NCBI RefSeq assembly: GCF_932274485.2
Contig: NC_065883.2
Span: 77,620,059 to 77,684,058 of the forward strand
Reading direction: 5' to 3'
Length of the DNA stretch: 64,000 bases
Source of the DNA: Patella vulgata
Lineage: Eukaryota > Mollusca > Gastropoda > Patellidae
A model generated the notes under the pieces. The model was not told the DNA's origin. It saw only the letters and a list, made by a program, of their open reading frames with translations, and ran no database searches. Made by a program: the position numbers and the translations under genes. Below, piece after piece: positions 33,956-45,947 of the stretch (position 1 is the stretch's first letter; the number at the start of each line of letters is the position of its first letter).

Positions 33956-34560
33956 CAAAATGTAGAAGAAACACAACAGTCTAGTTTTATTGTCCAGTAG
34001 CTTGTCTTTTAAAATGTGAAATCTACCTCACAAGGACACATCACATCCTATTTAAAACCAATATTACTACGCCTCCCTTGTTAAAACTTCATAAAACATC
34101 CCATTAACAGAAGTCACGAGAAACAACAGGAAGTAGAGGGTAAAAAAAACTCTGTTACTATGGTAATTATTGGCTCTACATCTCGTCCTGTTCCAACTAA
34201 ACCAACTCCTATCACGTCATTATAGACGAATATTTTCCCTTCTGCTGCTTAGAGTTATTGATTTTTGTTAAACGATACCAAGGAATGGCCGACAATCTTT
34301 GAAAGAATTCATGCGGCCGTGTTGTTTGGTGTCACTAATTATAGTCGCTTGACGAAGCCGATGTTATAGTCAGACTTCCGATTCATCAAGATTATTATCA
34401 CTGAATATTGTCTGTTTCTTGGCGAGACCCCAAAAATATGTATTGACTTTTTGTTTTTGTGGTAATTATTGACGTTTTTATTCATGTAACTGTTCTCGTA
34501 ACATGATACAATTAATCAGTGAAGTTTGATTGCTGTTTAAATATCGCTAATAAACATTGA
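33956..34560. other. Repeat-poor stretch
   Basis: Nothing recognised on either strand. Confidence 0.35.
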
Positions 34561-34564
34561 TCAT

Positions 34565-34597
<33 letters not shown>

Positions 34598-34731
34598 TTT
34601 AAATACAGTCATACAAACTAGGTAATTTCGAGACTAACACATGGTTCAATAATATTTCAATAATTCGCTTGCGCATAGGTGCCTTTAGAAGTGGGAGGAA
34701 ACCGGAGGACCCAGAGAAAACACACAATTTT
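34565..34731 (-). repeat. Family A SINE, older, interrupted
   Basis: GA tail, body to CCAGAGAAAACACACAATTTTG. It is cut by the next family A copy and does not resume with its own head. Confidence 0.85.
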
Positions 34732-34918
34732 GAGAGAGAGAGAAATGGGGTTTAACGTCCACTTGACACAAGCTAGGTCATTTCGGGACTAACATATGGT
34801 TTAATTTTTTATTTCAATTTTTTGCTTGAGCGTAAGGGTCTTTAGCAGTGGGAGAAAACCAGAGGACCCGGAGAAAACCCACAGCGCGCACATGCTAACC
34901 ATTCGGCCATCCACCCCC
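34732..34918 (-). repeat. Family A SINE with target-site duplication
   Basis: AGAGAGAGAGAAATGGGG to CATCCACCCCC. Flanked by CACAATTTTG on both sides. It lacks the block between AAAACCCAC and AGCGCGCACATG. Confidence 0.9.
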
Positions 34919-35004
34919 CACAATTTTGCAACCTTTGTTTTAATAATAATCTTCTTTACATATATTACCACTTTCAATCATGTCAGGAACGTTTCCGTCA
35001 TTTC

Positions 35005-35233
35005 GGCGGGACTAACATATGGTTTAATTTTATTTTTATAATTCGCTTGCGTGTAGGGGTCTTTAGCAGTGGGAGAAAACTGGAGGACCCAGAGAAAACC
35101 CACGAGGTTGGACAGGCGACCCTAATCCTTGTCTCGTACAACCAGGGATTCGAAACCACGCCAGTTGACTCAATGACAGGCCTTATGATACAGCACGCGA
35201 ATGCTAACCATTCGGCCATCTCCCCCCCCCCCC
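35005..35233 (-). repeat. Family A SINE, tail missing
   Basis: Starts within the body at GCGGGACTAACATATGG and runs to the reversed head and a C tract. Confidence 0.85.
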
Positions 35234-35814
35234 AACACACCCCTAGCCCAATAAGACTTTGAAATAACTGGAATAGGACAAAAAAGCAAAGCCGAAAAAA
35301 TTGTTAAATTTTGGAAAATGCTCTAATATATTTTTTTTTTATTTTTCAAGATTTTCAAAAAAGGTAAATATATTTTTAGATAGCTGAATTAATGGTGATT
35401 CTAACTATGTGAAATATGTATTGACAATTCTTGACAATTCAGATTAAAATGTCACTAGCCCAAGGGAAGGGACAAAAATTCATGTTACATCAAACAAGCT
35501 GTTTGTATGAAGTTAGAAAAAGAATGCTTCTAGCGATGATGTAGAGAAAATATTTCTACTACATTCACTGCTGTATTGATCAACATTCGACAAAATGGTC
35601 TTTTTTATTAAACTCATCGAACGCACGCATCACACGCTCCCCTCACTTCAATCATTTCCTCGTCTTATTTATCATGAAAACACTGCGTAAATACAGGCAT
35701 TTACTTTCCGTGTTGATCCTTCATAAATGTTATAGGTCAGAAAAACATTCCACAGTTAAATCGGGCTACATGTTCATATTATCTCATCCATTATAATTAA
35801 ATTAGGTCAGAGGT

Positions 35815-36255
35815 CAAATAGTGCAAAATAGCTAGATGTTAGGACAGAGGGCGGAGGTGAAATATAGCTAGATGTTAGGACAGAGGTCGGAGGTGAAATA
35901 CAGCTAGATGTTAGGTCAGAGGTCAAATAGTGCAATATAGCTAGATGTTAGGACAGAGGTCGGAGGTGAAATATAGCTAGATGTTAGGACAGAGGTCGGA
36001 GGTGAAATATAGCTAGATGTTAGGTCAGAGGTCTGATAGTGAAATATAGCTAGATGTTAGGTCAGAGGTCATATAGCGCAATATAGATAGATGTTAGGCC
36101 AGAGGACAGAGGTGAAATATAGCTAGATGTAAGGTCAGAGGTCAGATACAGTTAAATGTTAGGCCAGAGGTCAAATAGCGCAATATAGCTAGAAGTTAGG
36201 ACAGAGGTTGGAGGTGAAATATAGCTGGATGTTAGGTCAGAGGTCAGATAGCGAA
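35815..36255. repeat. Minisatellite, about 36-bp unit
   Basis: About 12 copies of AGCTAGATGTTAGGACAGAG with GTCGGAGGTGAAATAT. Confidence 0.93.
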
Positions 36256-36257
36256 AT

Positions 36258-36420
36258 ACAGAGGGGCACATACCATGTATTGGGCAATGAGGGCAATATT
36301 GTTCATACAGTGGCACTAGTACAGTCAGTTTCAAATTCCAACTGTCAAGGGATCATGAATGTCCTGCCTATAGTATTGGGAGACCTTTGTGTTTTATTTA
36401 AACTGAATGGCTAGACGTTT
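36258..36420 (-). repeat. Family B SINE, decayed middle part
   Basis: GGCACATACCATGTATTGGG, CCAACTGTCAAGGGATCATG, TGAATGGCTAGACG. Confidence 0.6.
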
Positions 36421-36439
36421 TTTCTCCTGTAGTACCATT

Positions 36440-37172
36440 GAAAAAATACAGATTAATTAAATACATATTATTATGGTACTTTAAAACTAAATACAGATTA
36501 ATTTGGTACTTTAAAACTAAAACAGATTATTATGGTACTTTAAAACTAAATACAGATTATTATGGTACTTTAAAACTAAATACAGATTATTATGGTACTT
36601 TAAAACAGATTATTATTGTACTTTAAAACAGATTATTATGGTACTTTAAAACTAAAACAGATTATTATGGTACTTTAAAACTAAATACAGATTATTATGG
36701 TACTTTAAAACTAAATACAGATTATTATGGTACTTTAAAACAGATTATTATGGTACTTTAAAACAGATTATTATGGTACTTTAAAATTAAAACAGATTAT
36801 TATGGTACTTTAAAACTAAATACAGATTATTATGGTACTTTAAAACTAAATACAGATTATTATGGTACTTTAAAACAGATTATTATGGTACTTTAAAACA
36901 GATTATTATGGTACTTTAAAACTAAAACAGATTATTATGGTACTTTAAAACTAAATACAGATTATTATGGTACTTTAAAACTAAATACAGATTATTATGG
37001 TACTTTAAAACAGATTATTATGGTACTTTAAAACTAAAACAGATTATTATGGTACTTTAAAACTAAATACAGATTATTATGGTATTTTAAAACAGATTAT
37101 TATTGTACTTTAAAACAGATTATTATGGTACTTTAAAATTAAATACATATTATTATGGTACTTTAAAACTAA
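36440..37172. repeat. Minisatellite, 23-30-bp units
   Basis: About 25 copies of CAGATTATTATGGTACTTTA followed by AAA or AAACTAAATA. Mixed unit lengths form longer periods. Confidence 0.95.
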
Positions 37173-37433
37173 ATCAATCAAACATAAAATAAATGGTCCA
37201 ATCAAACATGGTCGTCCCATTTATAACAAAGTTTCCCATTTCTATGAAAACATGCTAATGGTTTTTAATTATGGAATGTTTGGAGAGATATTTTAACGAA
37301 TATGACAAATATTTTGATTGCGATTGTTACAGATTCTATAAATAGTTAATTACGAGTTTCAATTCTGGTTAAAGAGTTCACCTTGGGTTTTATAAAGGTC
37401 ATTGTAAAGATGGTTTCTATTGTTTCTAAATGT

Positions 37434-37436
<3 letters not shown>

Positions 37437-37479
<43 letters not shown>

Positions 37480-37732
37480 AGCTCCACTTGACACAAACTA
37501 GGTCATTTCAGGACTAACATACAGTTCAATTTTATTTCAATAATTCGCTTGTTCGTAGGGTCTTTAGCAGTGGGAGGAAACCGGAGGACACGGAGAAAAG
37601 CCACGAGGTTGGACAGGCGACCCTACTCCTTGTCACGTACAACTGGGGATTCGAAACCACGCCAGTCGACTCAATGGCAGACTTTATGATACAGCGCGCG
37701 CTCACTAACCATTCAGCCATCCAACCCCCCTC
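37437..37732 (-). repeat. Family A SINE with GA tail, full length
   Basis: About 40 bp of (GA)n, full body, reversed head CATTCAGCCATCCAACCCCC. Confidence 0.92.
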
Positions 37733-37871
37733 AATACTCATTAAAGATTTCACCTTGGATTTTATAAAGGTCATTGTAAAGATGGTTACTATTGATGTTT
37801 CTAAGCGTATGATGTTCAAGTAGGGTTTGCGTTTGTGGATTGGTGAGTAAGATGTTGGCTCAATAACCTGG

Positions 37872-38118
37872 AGGTCCTTTACTTGTCAGTGGTGTAGCCC
37901 TGGCAAGGGATGATGTATAGGCGTTCAAATAGGATGAAAAACCGATGTTCGGAGTACACATTGGACTAAACGTAAGAGATTCCTTGACAGTTGGAATTCG
38001 ATATCAGAGTAGGTTATAGTGTAACTAACCGTGCAGAATTTCCCTCATAGCACACTGTATGACGTATGCCTGTCTTCATTAGCCGAGTCGTTAAACCCCA
38101 TTTCATTTGATTTCATTT
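37872..38118 (+). repeat. Family B SINE, head missing
   Basis: CTTGTCAGTGGTGTAGCCC to TTAAACCCCATTTCATTTG. Confidence 0.75.
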
Positions 38119-38264
38119 ATTGTATGAGAAGAGACAAGACATGAATGTCAATATGTCGAACCAATATATTTTTATGATGAAACTAGATTGAAGTATTAGA
38201 AAATGTTTCTCGTAGTCCAATCTGGGGTTCAACGTCCATTCATAAAGAAACTCTAATATCCTAT

Positions 38265-38651
38265 TTAAAGATACATTATGTGAGATAAGATAAAGAGATG
38301 GCAGTTCTCGCTATAATAGTTAAAAACTAGATAGTGTAAAGGTAATTTGATCCACTATGAGCCGAGAAAGAAGCCAGTGAAATTGTTGCATAGACTCGGT
38401 TATCATTACTAAAATCATTAATATAAAAGCATAGTCTCGATTATCCACTTTTTCTGATTTAATTATCTTTGGCCGTTAGCAGCATATAGGAATCTAATCC
38501 AGCCTACATCGAAGGCTAGCCTTGACATCGAGAGTTTATTATGGTCTGGATAAGTTAATTAATGTCTAATTGATCATTTAGATATCATTTCAGGCCTAAA
38601 GAAAGACTTGTAATAAGCAGATTTTGCTCTTGCATCATGCATGTTTAACAA
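38265..38651 (+). repeat. Family D MITE
   Basis: TTTAAAGATACATTATGTGAG to CATCATGCATGTTTAA. Confidence 0.88.
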
Positions 38652-38664
38652 GAATATCTGCTAT

Positions 38665-38960
38665 TAAAATACAGATGTGACGTCATCCTTTGATGTTGGT
38701 GTACCATTATTTAAAATAATGATACAGGCAATGTGCCAAGCATACATTAATTATACTAGTTGAAATATTGGACCCGCGTGACATATTTCATTGCAACGTA
38801 TGTGCCGGTTTGTGTCTGTATCTAAAGTTGTTTAATGGTTTTGCTCAGTTTCAATCAATTACTTAATGTCTCGCTCTCGACCTGTAAACCACATTTAATA
38901 TATCGTAGATCATTACACAGTAATCCCCCCTGTTCTTTATACATGTCCTTCTATCAATAT
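38665..38960 (+). repeat. Family G element, copy 1
   Basis: CAGATGTGACGTCATCCTTTG, TGAAATATTGGACCCGCG and TTGTTTAATGG match the copy at 50.25 kb. Confidence 0.75.
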
Positions 38961-38969
38961 ATTATATTA

Positions 38970-39262
38970 ATGCCAGGCGGGTTGCACGGCCGAATGGTTA
39001 GTGTGTATGTTTGCTGTATCATAAGGTCTGTCATTGAGTCAACTGGCATGGTTTTGAATCCCCAGTGTGCGTGACAAGGAGTAGGGTCACCTGTCCAACC
39101 TGGTAGGTTTTCTGCAAGTCCTGCGTTTTCCTCCCACTGCTAAAGACCCCTACATACAATCAAATTATTGAAATAATATTAAACCATATGTTAGTCCCGA
39201 AATGACCTGGTTTGTGTCGAGTGGACGTTAAACCCCATCTCTCTCTCTCTCTCTCTCTATGT
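38970..39262 (+). repeat. Family A SINE, full length
   Basis: tRNA-like head GCACGGCCGAATGGTTAG, B-box-like GGTTTTGAATCCCC, Meta-like core and (TC)n tail. The sense orientation is read directly here. Confidence 0.92.
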
Positions 39263-39264
39263 CT

Positions 39265-40130
39265 TTACTTAATGCCTCGCCCTCTAACATTAAACTACAC
39301 ACTTAACATCTTCTCCTCCTCCCCCTCATATTTCACCCACCACCCCTTTTAATAAATTAACCCCAAACAGTATAATTATGTTAGAAAAATATTTCATTAT
39401 TCAACCAACCCCATTTCTTTTAATAAAATTAACAACAAATACCGGAATTCTATTTTAAATAAAATAACATGTGTAATTTCTAAATCTACATAATCCCTTG
39501 TGTCATCTTAATCAAAAACATTCATCCACACATTAATCATTTATCGTTTTTGTAACTTTTCAAAATAACCATTCCCCTGTGTCGTGTTAGTTCTATGAAT
39601 TTGAACGTTAATTATTAACCCTTGTAACACAAATATTTTCCGAACTTTTAAAAGAAACATTTCCCTATGTAATTGATTCCACAACATCTACGTCACTCTT
39701 GGAGCATTAATTATTCATCGCTTTTAACACAAATCCCTCAACCTCGGTCAATATCACCCTTCCTTCCTTCTATCTACGTCAATAATTTGATTGAAACTTG
39801 AAATAAAGTGAAAAGAAACTGTGATATGTTTTAAACAGGAGATAGACATCCATTATCGTGACAATCAGGAAATACAATAATGATTGTATCGTATTCATGT
39901 AGGCCTATTACATCATAATTTGATTTCATTCAGGGAACTTCCTGATCACTCAATTAGCGATACAATAACAATAATTCTAGTTTGATTATGAAATAAGAGT
40001 AGGCTGTGTTTTACTTCATATACAGATAATAATTTGATTCAATTCACGGAACTGCATCACTCACTCAATTACCGATACAATTACTCTGATTTTAATTCAG
40101 GAATCATTGTGGCTCAGTGGGTATATGGCT
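39265..40130. other. AT-rich spacer
   Basis: A short echo of family G (TTAATGCCTCGCCCTC) lies at 39.27 kb. Nothing else recognised. Confidence 0.35.
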
Positions 40131-40133
40131 GGC

Positions 40134-40135
<2 letters not shown>

Positions 40136-40186
<51 letters not shown>

Positions 40187-40405
40187 GGGGTTTAACATCC
40201 ACTCGACACAAACTAGGTCATTTCGGGACTAACATATGGTTTCATTTTATTTCAATAATTCGTTTGCGCGTAGGGGTCTTTAGCAGTGGGAAGAACCCAG
40301 AGGACCCAGAAAAAACTCACGAGGTTGGACAGGCGAACCCACTCCTTGTCACGTACAACCGGGGATTCAAAACCATGCCACTTGACTCAATGACAGATCT
40401 TATGA
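40136..40405 (-). repeat. Family A SINE with GA tail, head missing
   Basis: (GA)n to CTTGACTCAATGACAGATC. Confidence 0.88.
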
Positions 40406-40624
40406 TCTCTGTCCTGAATGACCACATTGTTGAAAATTAAGTAGGCCATTTTGTAAGTCGGTTCTAATTGATCTGTTTTACATCTTTCCTACACAGACAT
40501 TTTCAATTTTTTTTAAATATGACATTTGAAGCAGAATAAATAGTTTTTTCACTAAACTCATTGATCGATAAGAATCAAAATGAAAATTTTGGTCTAACAA
40601 CTTTGTGTTTGTTCTCAGACAGTG

Positions 40625-40872
40625 GTGAGAGAGAGAAATGGGGTTTAACGTCCACTCGACACAAACTATGTCATTTCAGGACTAACATATGGTTTACTTT
40701 TATTTCAATAATTCACTTGCGCGTAGGGGTCTTTAGCAGTGGGAGGAAACTGGAGGACCCGAAGAAAACCCACAAGGTTGGACAGGCAACCCTACTCCTT
40801 GTCACATACAACCGGGGAATCGAAACCAGACCAGTTGACTCAATGACAGACTTTATGATACAGCGCGCTCAG
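40625..40872 (-). repeat. Family A SINE, head missing
   Basis: Short GA tail, full core, ends in GATACAGCGCGCTC. Confidence 0.88.
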
Positions 40873-40957
40873 TAGTACATGTAGGCCTACATATGTAAGT
40901 TTCGTGTGATTTTTCGGGATAAAATAACTCTGCTTTTAATGGAAATAGATTATAAAC

Positions 40958-41045
40958 TAGAACAATTACTGATTTATTTAGGTGACGTTTCGAAACGTTG
41001 AGAGAGTACTCTTCGAAACGTCGCCTAAACAAATAAGTGATTGGT
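40958..41045. repeat. Family X hairpin
   Basis: TTATTTAGGTGACGTTTCGA and TCGAAACGTCGCCTAAACAA form the arms around GAGAGAGTACTCT. Confidence 0.8.
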
Positions 41046-41054
41046 CCTCCATAA

Positions 41055-41683
41055 AGATACATTATGTAAGATTTAGATAAAGAGCTAGCCATTCTTGCTA
41101 TAATAGTTTGAAAATAGATATTGTATAAAGAATGATTTGAAAATTTCAATCAAATTACCCTATTGCGAGCGAAGATTTTAAAGGTTTGACAAGACGTGTG
41201 CAATAATGTCATCCACTGTACTGGTTGTTCGAAGCCTAGTCTCGCTCTTCCATTCTTAAATTAAATCAAAATATGGCTTAACCGTTCTAATCTATTTTAC
41301 ATCAGAAAAATCTGATGTCATTTAGAGTTGATTATGGCTTGGATTAGTTAATTAATGTCTAATTAATATCTTTTTTGATTGGAATTTAGTATTATAATTG
41401 AACATATTAACATCAGGTACAATTTATGGATACACAATTACTGAGTTTAATACTAAACGACGTTTCGACGAGTATACTCTCATCTTTATGAAGCAAATGA
41501 TACAGGTATGTGAATAGTAGACAAATATATACAGAATATATACGAGTATCATCGTTGAAATGTCGTTTAGTATTAAACTCAGTAATTGTGTATCCATAAA
41601 ATTGTAAATGGTGTTTAATTAATAATTTAGAAAACATTTCAGGCCTAAAGAAGATTTAGTTCTAGCATAATGTATGTTTAAGT
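41055..41683 (+). repeat. Family D MITE carrying an X hairpin
   Basis: AAAGATACATTATGTAAGAT to CATAATGTATGTTTAA. Confidence 0.85.
41365..41615. repeat. Family X hairpin inside family D
   Basis: Arms ATGGATACACAATTACTGAG and TACTAAACGACGTTTCGAC with complements near 41560-41600. It sits at the same point of D as the insert at 26.15 kb. Confidence 0.8.
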
Positions 41684-42144
41684 ACATGTATGTGTTATAG
41701 TTTATTGCTCTATCCAGTTACAAAATGCCTCTAAAAGATTATGATGGAAGTAGATTAATCTAAATCGGCTCTTTTGATTGTGTCCCTTTAGAGGTCCCTA
41801 AGACTAAGCTGCTGTAAGTCCATCTGTCGAGTTACACTTCGAAATGTTGCCCAAATAAATCAGTAATGTGTTTTGATTGTGTCCCTCGAGTGGTATTTAT
41901 GCTAAGACTAAGCTGCTGTCCGTCCATCTGTCGAGTTTCATGCAGATATTCGTCTGTCTAAACTCACACATCAATCAGATCAAAAGTTCGGCATTCAGAG
42001 CATCAACAAGATTTTCATATGGATCAAGGGTGATAATGCTGGCACGAATTATCAGAAATAGTTGAAAATCAACACAATTTTTACAATTTTTAGTCATATG
42101 AACATAACACTATGTAAAAATTGTCAGGGGTGACAAAAATATAG

Positions 42145-42390
42145 GACCAAATGCCCATCTTTATTAGCCCAGTCGGAGCAGAACAGTAGGACATTAAACC
42201 CTATTTAATTTCCTGATGTATAAAAATATATGGCGTAAGGCAATCTTCATTAGCCCAATCGGAGCAGAGAAGCAGGACATTAAACCCCCTTTCATTTCAA
42301 GATGTATAAAAATATATGGCGGATGCCTGTCTTCATTAGCCTAATCGGAGCAGAACAGTAGGACGTTAAACCTTGATTCATTTTATTTCT
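42145..42390 (+). repeat. Family B SINE 3' end in three tandem copies
   Basis: Three units of about 90 bp: TATAAAAATATATGGCG, CTTCATTAGCCCAATCGG, GCAGGACATTAAACCCC and an ATTTCA tail. Confidence 0.85.
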
Positions 42391-42692
42391 GTTTACTTGT
42401 CAAAATACGCCTACATTGACGTCTGCTTATAAATATTATAGTAGAATCTGATTGGCTATAAACCACTTGACACGAGATCAACATAATACTAATACTGGCG
42501 ATAAATAATAATACTCAAGAGACTGGATTACTAAAGACTACATCAATCAACATCGTCCAGAGATCAATCTTCTTGGAATGAATTATTCACAAACATAGCG
42601 GTTTACCGAGGTGGAACATGGAATCAACAAGCCATAAATCTGGGGTAAACGTAAAGGTTTTGATTCATCTGTATCTATCCGGCCATTTTAAA

Positions 42693-42693
42693 T

Positions 42694-42759
<66 letters not shown>

Positions 42760-42983
42760 TAACATCCACTCGACACAAACTATGCAATTGCAGGACTAAC
42801 ATATAGTTCAATTTTATTTGATAAATTCACTTGCGAGTAGGGTCGCCTGTCCAACTTTGTAGGTTTTATCCAGATCCTCTGGTTACCTCCCACTGCTAAA
42901 GACCTATTCGCAAGCGAAATATTGAAAACAATTTGAACCATATGTTAGTCCCAAAATGACCTAGTTTGTGTCAAGTGGATGTT

Positions 42984-43021
<38 letters not shown>
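42693..43021. repeat. Two family A SINE halves, tail-out inverted pair
   Basis: 42693-42838 is reversed (GA tract, GGGTTTAACATCCACTCG). 42839-43021 is forward from AGTAGGGTCGCCTGTCC to (TC)n. Both lack the tRNA-like head, and they meet inside the body. Confidence 0.85.
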
Positions 43022-43024
<3 letters not shown>

Positions 43025-43314
43025 CAAGCTTGGTATCGAAATCACGAGACTTGGCACAATGACTTGAATTTAAAACACAGGCATTAGATCACATCCACCC
43101 CCACAACACTCCCACCCTCAAACCCCCACTTTAAAGAGAAATAAAATAATTCAAGGCTAACTGTTGTAAACAAAGTTAGCGAAGTGATTGTATTTTATGT
43201 AAATGGTCCACGTCTGTTGTTGTTCTTATCAATATTAGCTGGTACATGACCAGCGACCGAACGGTACTTGTCAATATATTACAATAACAACAACCATATC
43301 GACACCTGATACAG

Positions 43315-43505
43315 AACCCAACTGCACTTCTAGACAATAATAACTTGAAATATATCGACTTATTATACAGAACCTACCTGCACTTCTAGACAATAATAAC
43401 TTGACATACATCAACACAGAACCTACCTGCACTTCTAGACAATAAAAACTTTACATACATCGACACAGAACCTACCTGCACTTCTAGACAATAAAAACTC
43501 GCCAA
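43315..43505. repeat. Minisatellite, about 50-bp unit
   Basis: Four to five copies of CCTGCACTTCTAGACAATAA with ACATACATCGACACAGAAC. Confidence 0.9.
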
Positions 43506-43594
43506 TAATAACAAATAAAAGCAAAGCATATTGACTGAAATATATATTGATATTAAACACACTTTATATAAAGTTGTACAACCAATCAATCAAA

Positions 43595-44222
43595 ATAACA
43601 TAAACTCAGAGGTTATATTCAGCATAAATTCTGTCAATTTATTCAACATAAATTCTGTCAATTTATTCAACATAAAGTCTGTGAATTTATTCATCATAAT
43701 TAAACATGGGGGAATTTATTCAACATCAACTCTGAGGATTTATTCTGCATTAACCCAGAGTTTTTATTCAATATATACTCTGAGGATTTATTCAATATAA
43801 ACTCTGGGGTTTAATTCAATACTCTGAGGTTTTATTAAAACAAACCCTGAGGTTTTATTCAACATTTCAAAGTCTCTGAATTTTTTCAGTATAAACTCTG
43901 AGGTTGTATTCAGTATAAATTCTGAAAATGTATAAGTATAAACTCTGAGGTTATATTCAGTATAATCTCTGAGATAAACTCTGAGGTTGTATTCAATATA
44001 AACTCTGCGGATTTATTCAATATAAACTCTGAGGTTGTATTCAGTATAAACTCTGAGGTTGTATTCAGTATGAACTCTGAGATTATATTCAGTATAAACT
44101 CTGAGGTTGTATTCAGTATAAACTCTGAGGTTGTATTCAATATAAACTCTGGGGATTTATTCAATATAAACTCTAAGAATATATTCAATATAAACGCTAA
44201 GAATATATCCAAAATAAAGGAA
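43595..44222. repeat. Minisatellite, about 30-bp unit
   Basis: About 20 copies of TATTCAGTATAAACTCTGAG. The open frame on the minus strand (TTSEFILN repeats) follows from a 30-bp unit being divisible by three. Confidence 0.93.
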
Positions 44223-44289
44223 TTATTCAACTTTTTCCTGTTAAGCGTATTAGTATTTGTATGAATTTTGGATATTTATAAAATCCTGT

Positions 44290-44885
44290 TGATTAAATGT
44301 ATCTTTAACACTGAAACCATCTTTTTTAAAACCTACTTAAAATATTTAAACACCCGCAAGATTAAAAACTTTAACAATAAAATGGATAACTGAGAAATGA
44401 AATGAAATGAAGTGGGTTTTGACGTCCTACTGTTCTGCTTCTATACTGGGCTAATGAAGACTGGCATACGCCATACAGTGTGCTATGAGGGATATTTTGC
44501 CTGGGCAGGGGCACTATCGCCTACTTTTATATCGAATTCCAACTGCTAAGGGATCTTTTACATGCATTCCAATGTTTACACAGGACCTCGGTTTTTCGTA
44601 TCATCCGAAGGACTAGACAGCTGTCGTTGTCAGCATCACTGACAAGGGGAAACCACGTCGGAAAATCTGGATGAACTTTCTCAGCCAATGCGGGGATTGA
44701 ACACCCGGCCTCCAGGCTAGCGAGTCAGCGCCTTACCCACCTAGCCGCCGTGGCTCCCTGGATAACTGAGACTATTTTACATTTTGTCAAAACTCCACAC
44801 TTTAAACTAGTACCGAATAAATTAATTTGAAATGAAATTTTCAATATATTCATTTTTCATTATCCAATATTCAATGGAAGAAGGA
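44290..44885 (-). repeat. Family D MITE remnants around the family B insertion
   Basis: GGATAACTGAGACTATTTTAC, AATTAATTTGAAATGAAATTT and CATTATCC, decayed. Confidence 0.5.
44395..44757 (-). repeat. Family B SINE, full length with target-site duplication
   Basis: ATGAAATGAAATGAAGTGGG to the reversed head TAGCCGCCGTGGCTCCC. Flanked by TGGATAACTGAGA on both sides. Confidence 0.95.
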
Positions 44886-45174
44886 AGTGCAAGGTGGGCG
44901 GGCTGTCACTCGTATTAGTAATATCAGCATATTGTTTCTTCAGCCTAATGAGAAACAATCTTTTTGTTTCACCTACATACAATGTATTTCTTTACGGTAT
45001 AGATTACAAATAAGTAGGGAGATTACATTTTTACTATGGCAATCCAGTTGATGGCATATTTATAAGATTTGCCAGTTTTAGTAGAACAGAATGTACTGTT
45101 GAATTTTAGCATATTTTAACGTGAGGGTTTTTTTTTTTCATTATCAACTTTCTGTGTGTAGCCCTTTAATATCT

Positions 45175-45472
45175 AGTTCATCTGGATTTTCCGGCATTGG
45201 TTCCCCCTTGTCAGTGGTGCAGGGCGAAAGGTCTGATAAGGACAGCTGTCTAGTCATTTGGATGGTACGAAAAACAGAGGTCTCGTGTATACATTGGCGT
45301 GCACGTTAAAGATCCCTTGACAGTTGGAATTCGATATAAGAGTAGGCCATAGTGCTGCTGCCCGGACAAATTTCCCTCCTAGCACACTGTAAGGTATATG
45401 CCCGTCTTCATTAGCACAATCAGAGCAGAACAGTTGAACGTTAAACACCATTTCATTTCATTTCCTCTAACG
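45175..45472 (+). repeat. Family B SINE, head missing
   Basis: CATCTGGATTTTCCGGC to AAACACCATTTCATTTCATT. Confidence 0.85.
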
Positions 45473-45947
45473 TCTAATTGATCCGATCTAGAGAACGAAG
45501 GCATGACTCTCTAGGGTAAAACAGGAATAGCTACATGTACTGGATAACCCTTCATCAAACAATACTCTCTCTCAGTACCAATTAATAATACTCTTTGCTT
45601 TGTTTGTCCAGTGTAAATAAAAACAGCATCAATAACGTGTGATTGTGCTTAGAAACATCACGATAGGTGCAAAACAATTGAAACGGGTCAAAAATGCTTT
45701 TATATGAAAAAAATCTATCAGAAAAGATAATGGTGTAGTTTTTCCTGTGTTTTTTTGTAAGCGTTGAAGATAAATCATAATATTGGCCTTTCATATTAAA
45801 AAGCAGAAAACACTTTATGCATAAAAACAATGCATAAAAATAATCTGTGGAATGGCATGTTAATTATTGAATTATTAATAGGAACACAGAGGGAGAGAGA
45901 TGGGGACAGAGACAGACAGAATGAGACAAAGAGAGTCAGTCTGACAA

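Noticed and set aside
36440-37172. CRISPR-like alternation of repeats
   Set aside because: Unit spacing varies, there are no unique spacers, and the context is eukaryotic. It is a minisatellite.
43910-44230. Frame with repeated SEFILNTT
   Set aside because: A by-product of the 30-bp minisatellite.
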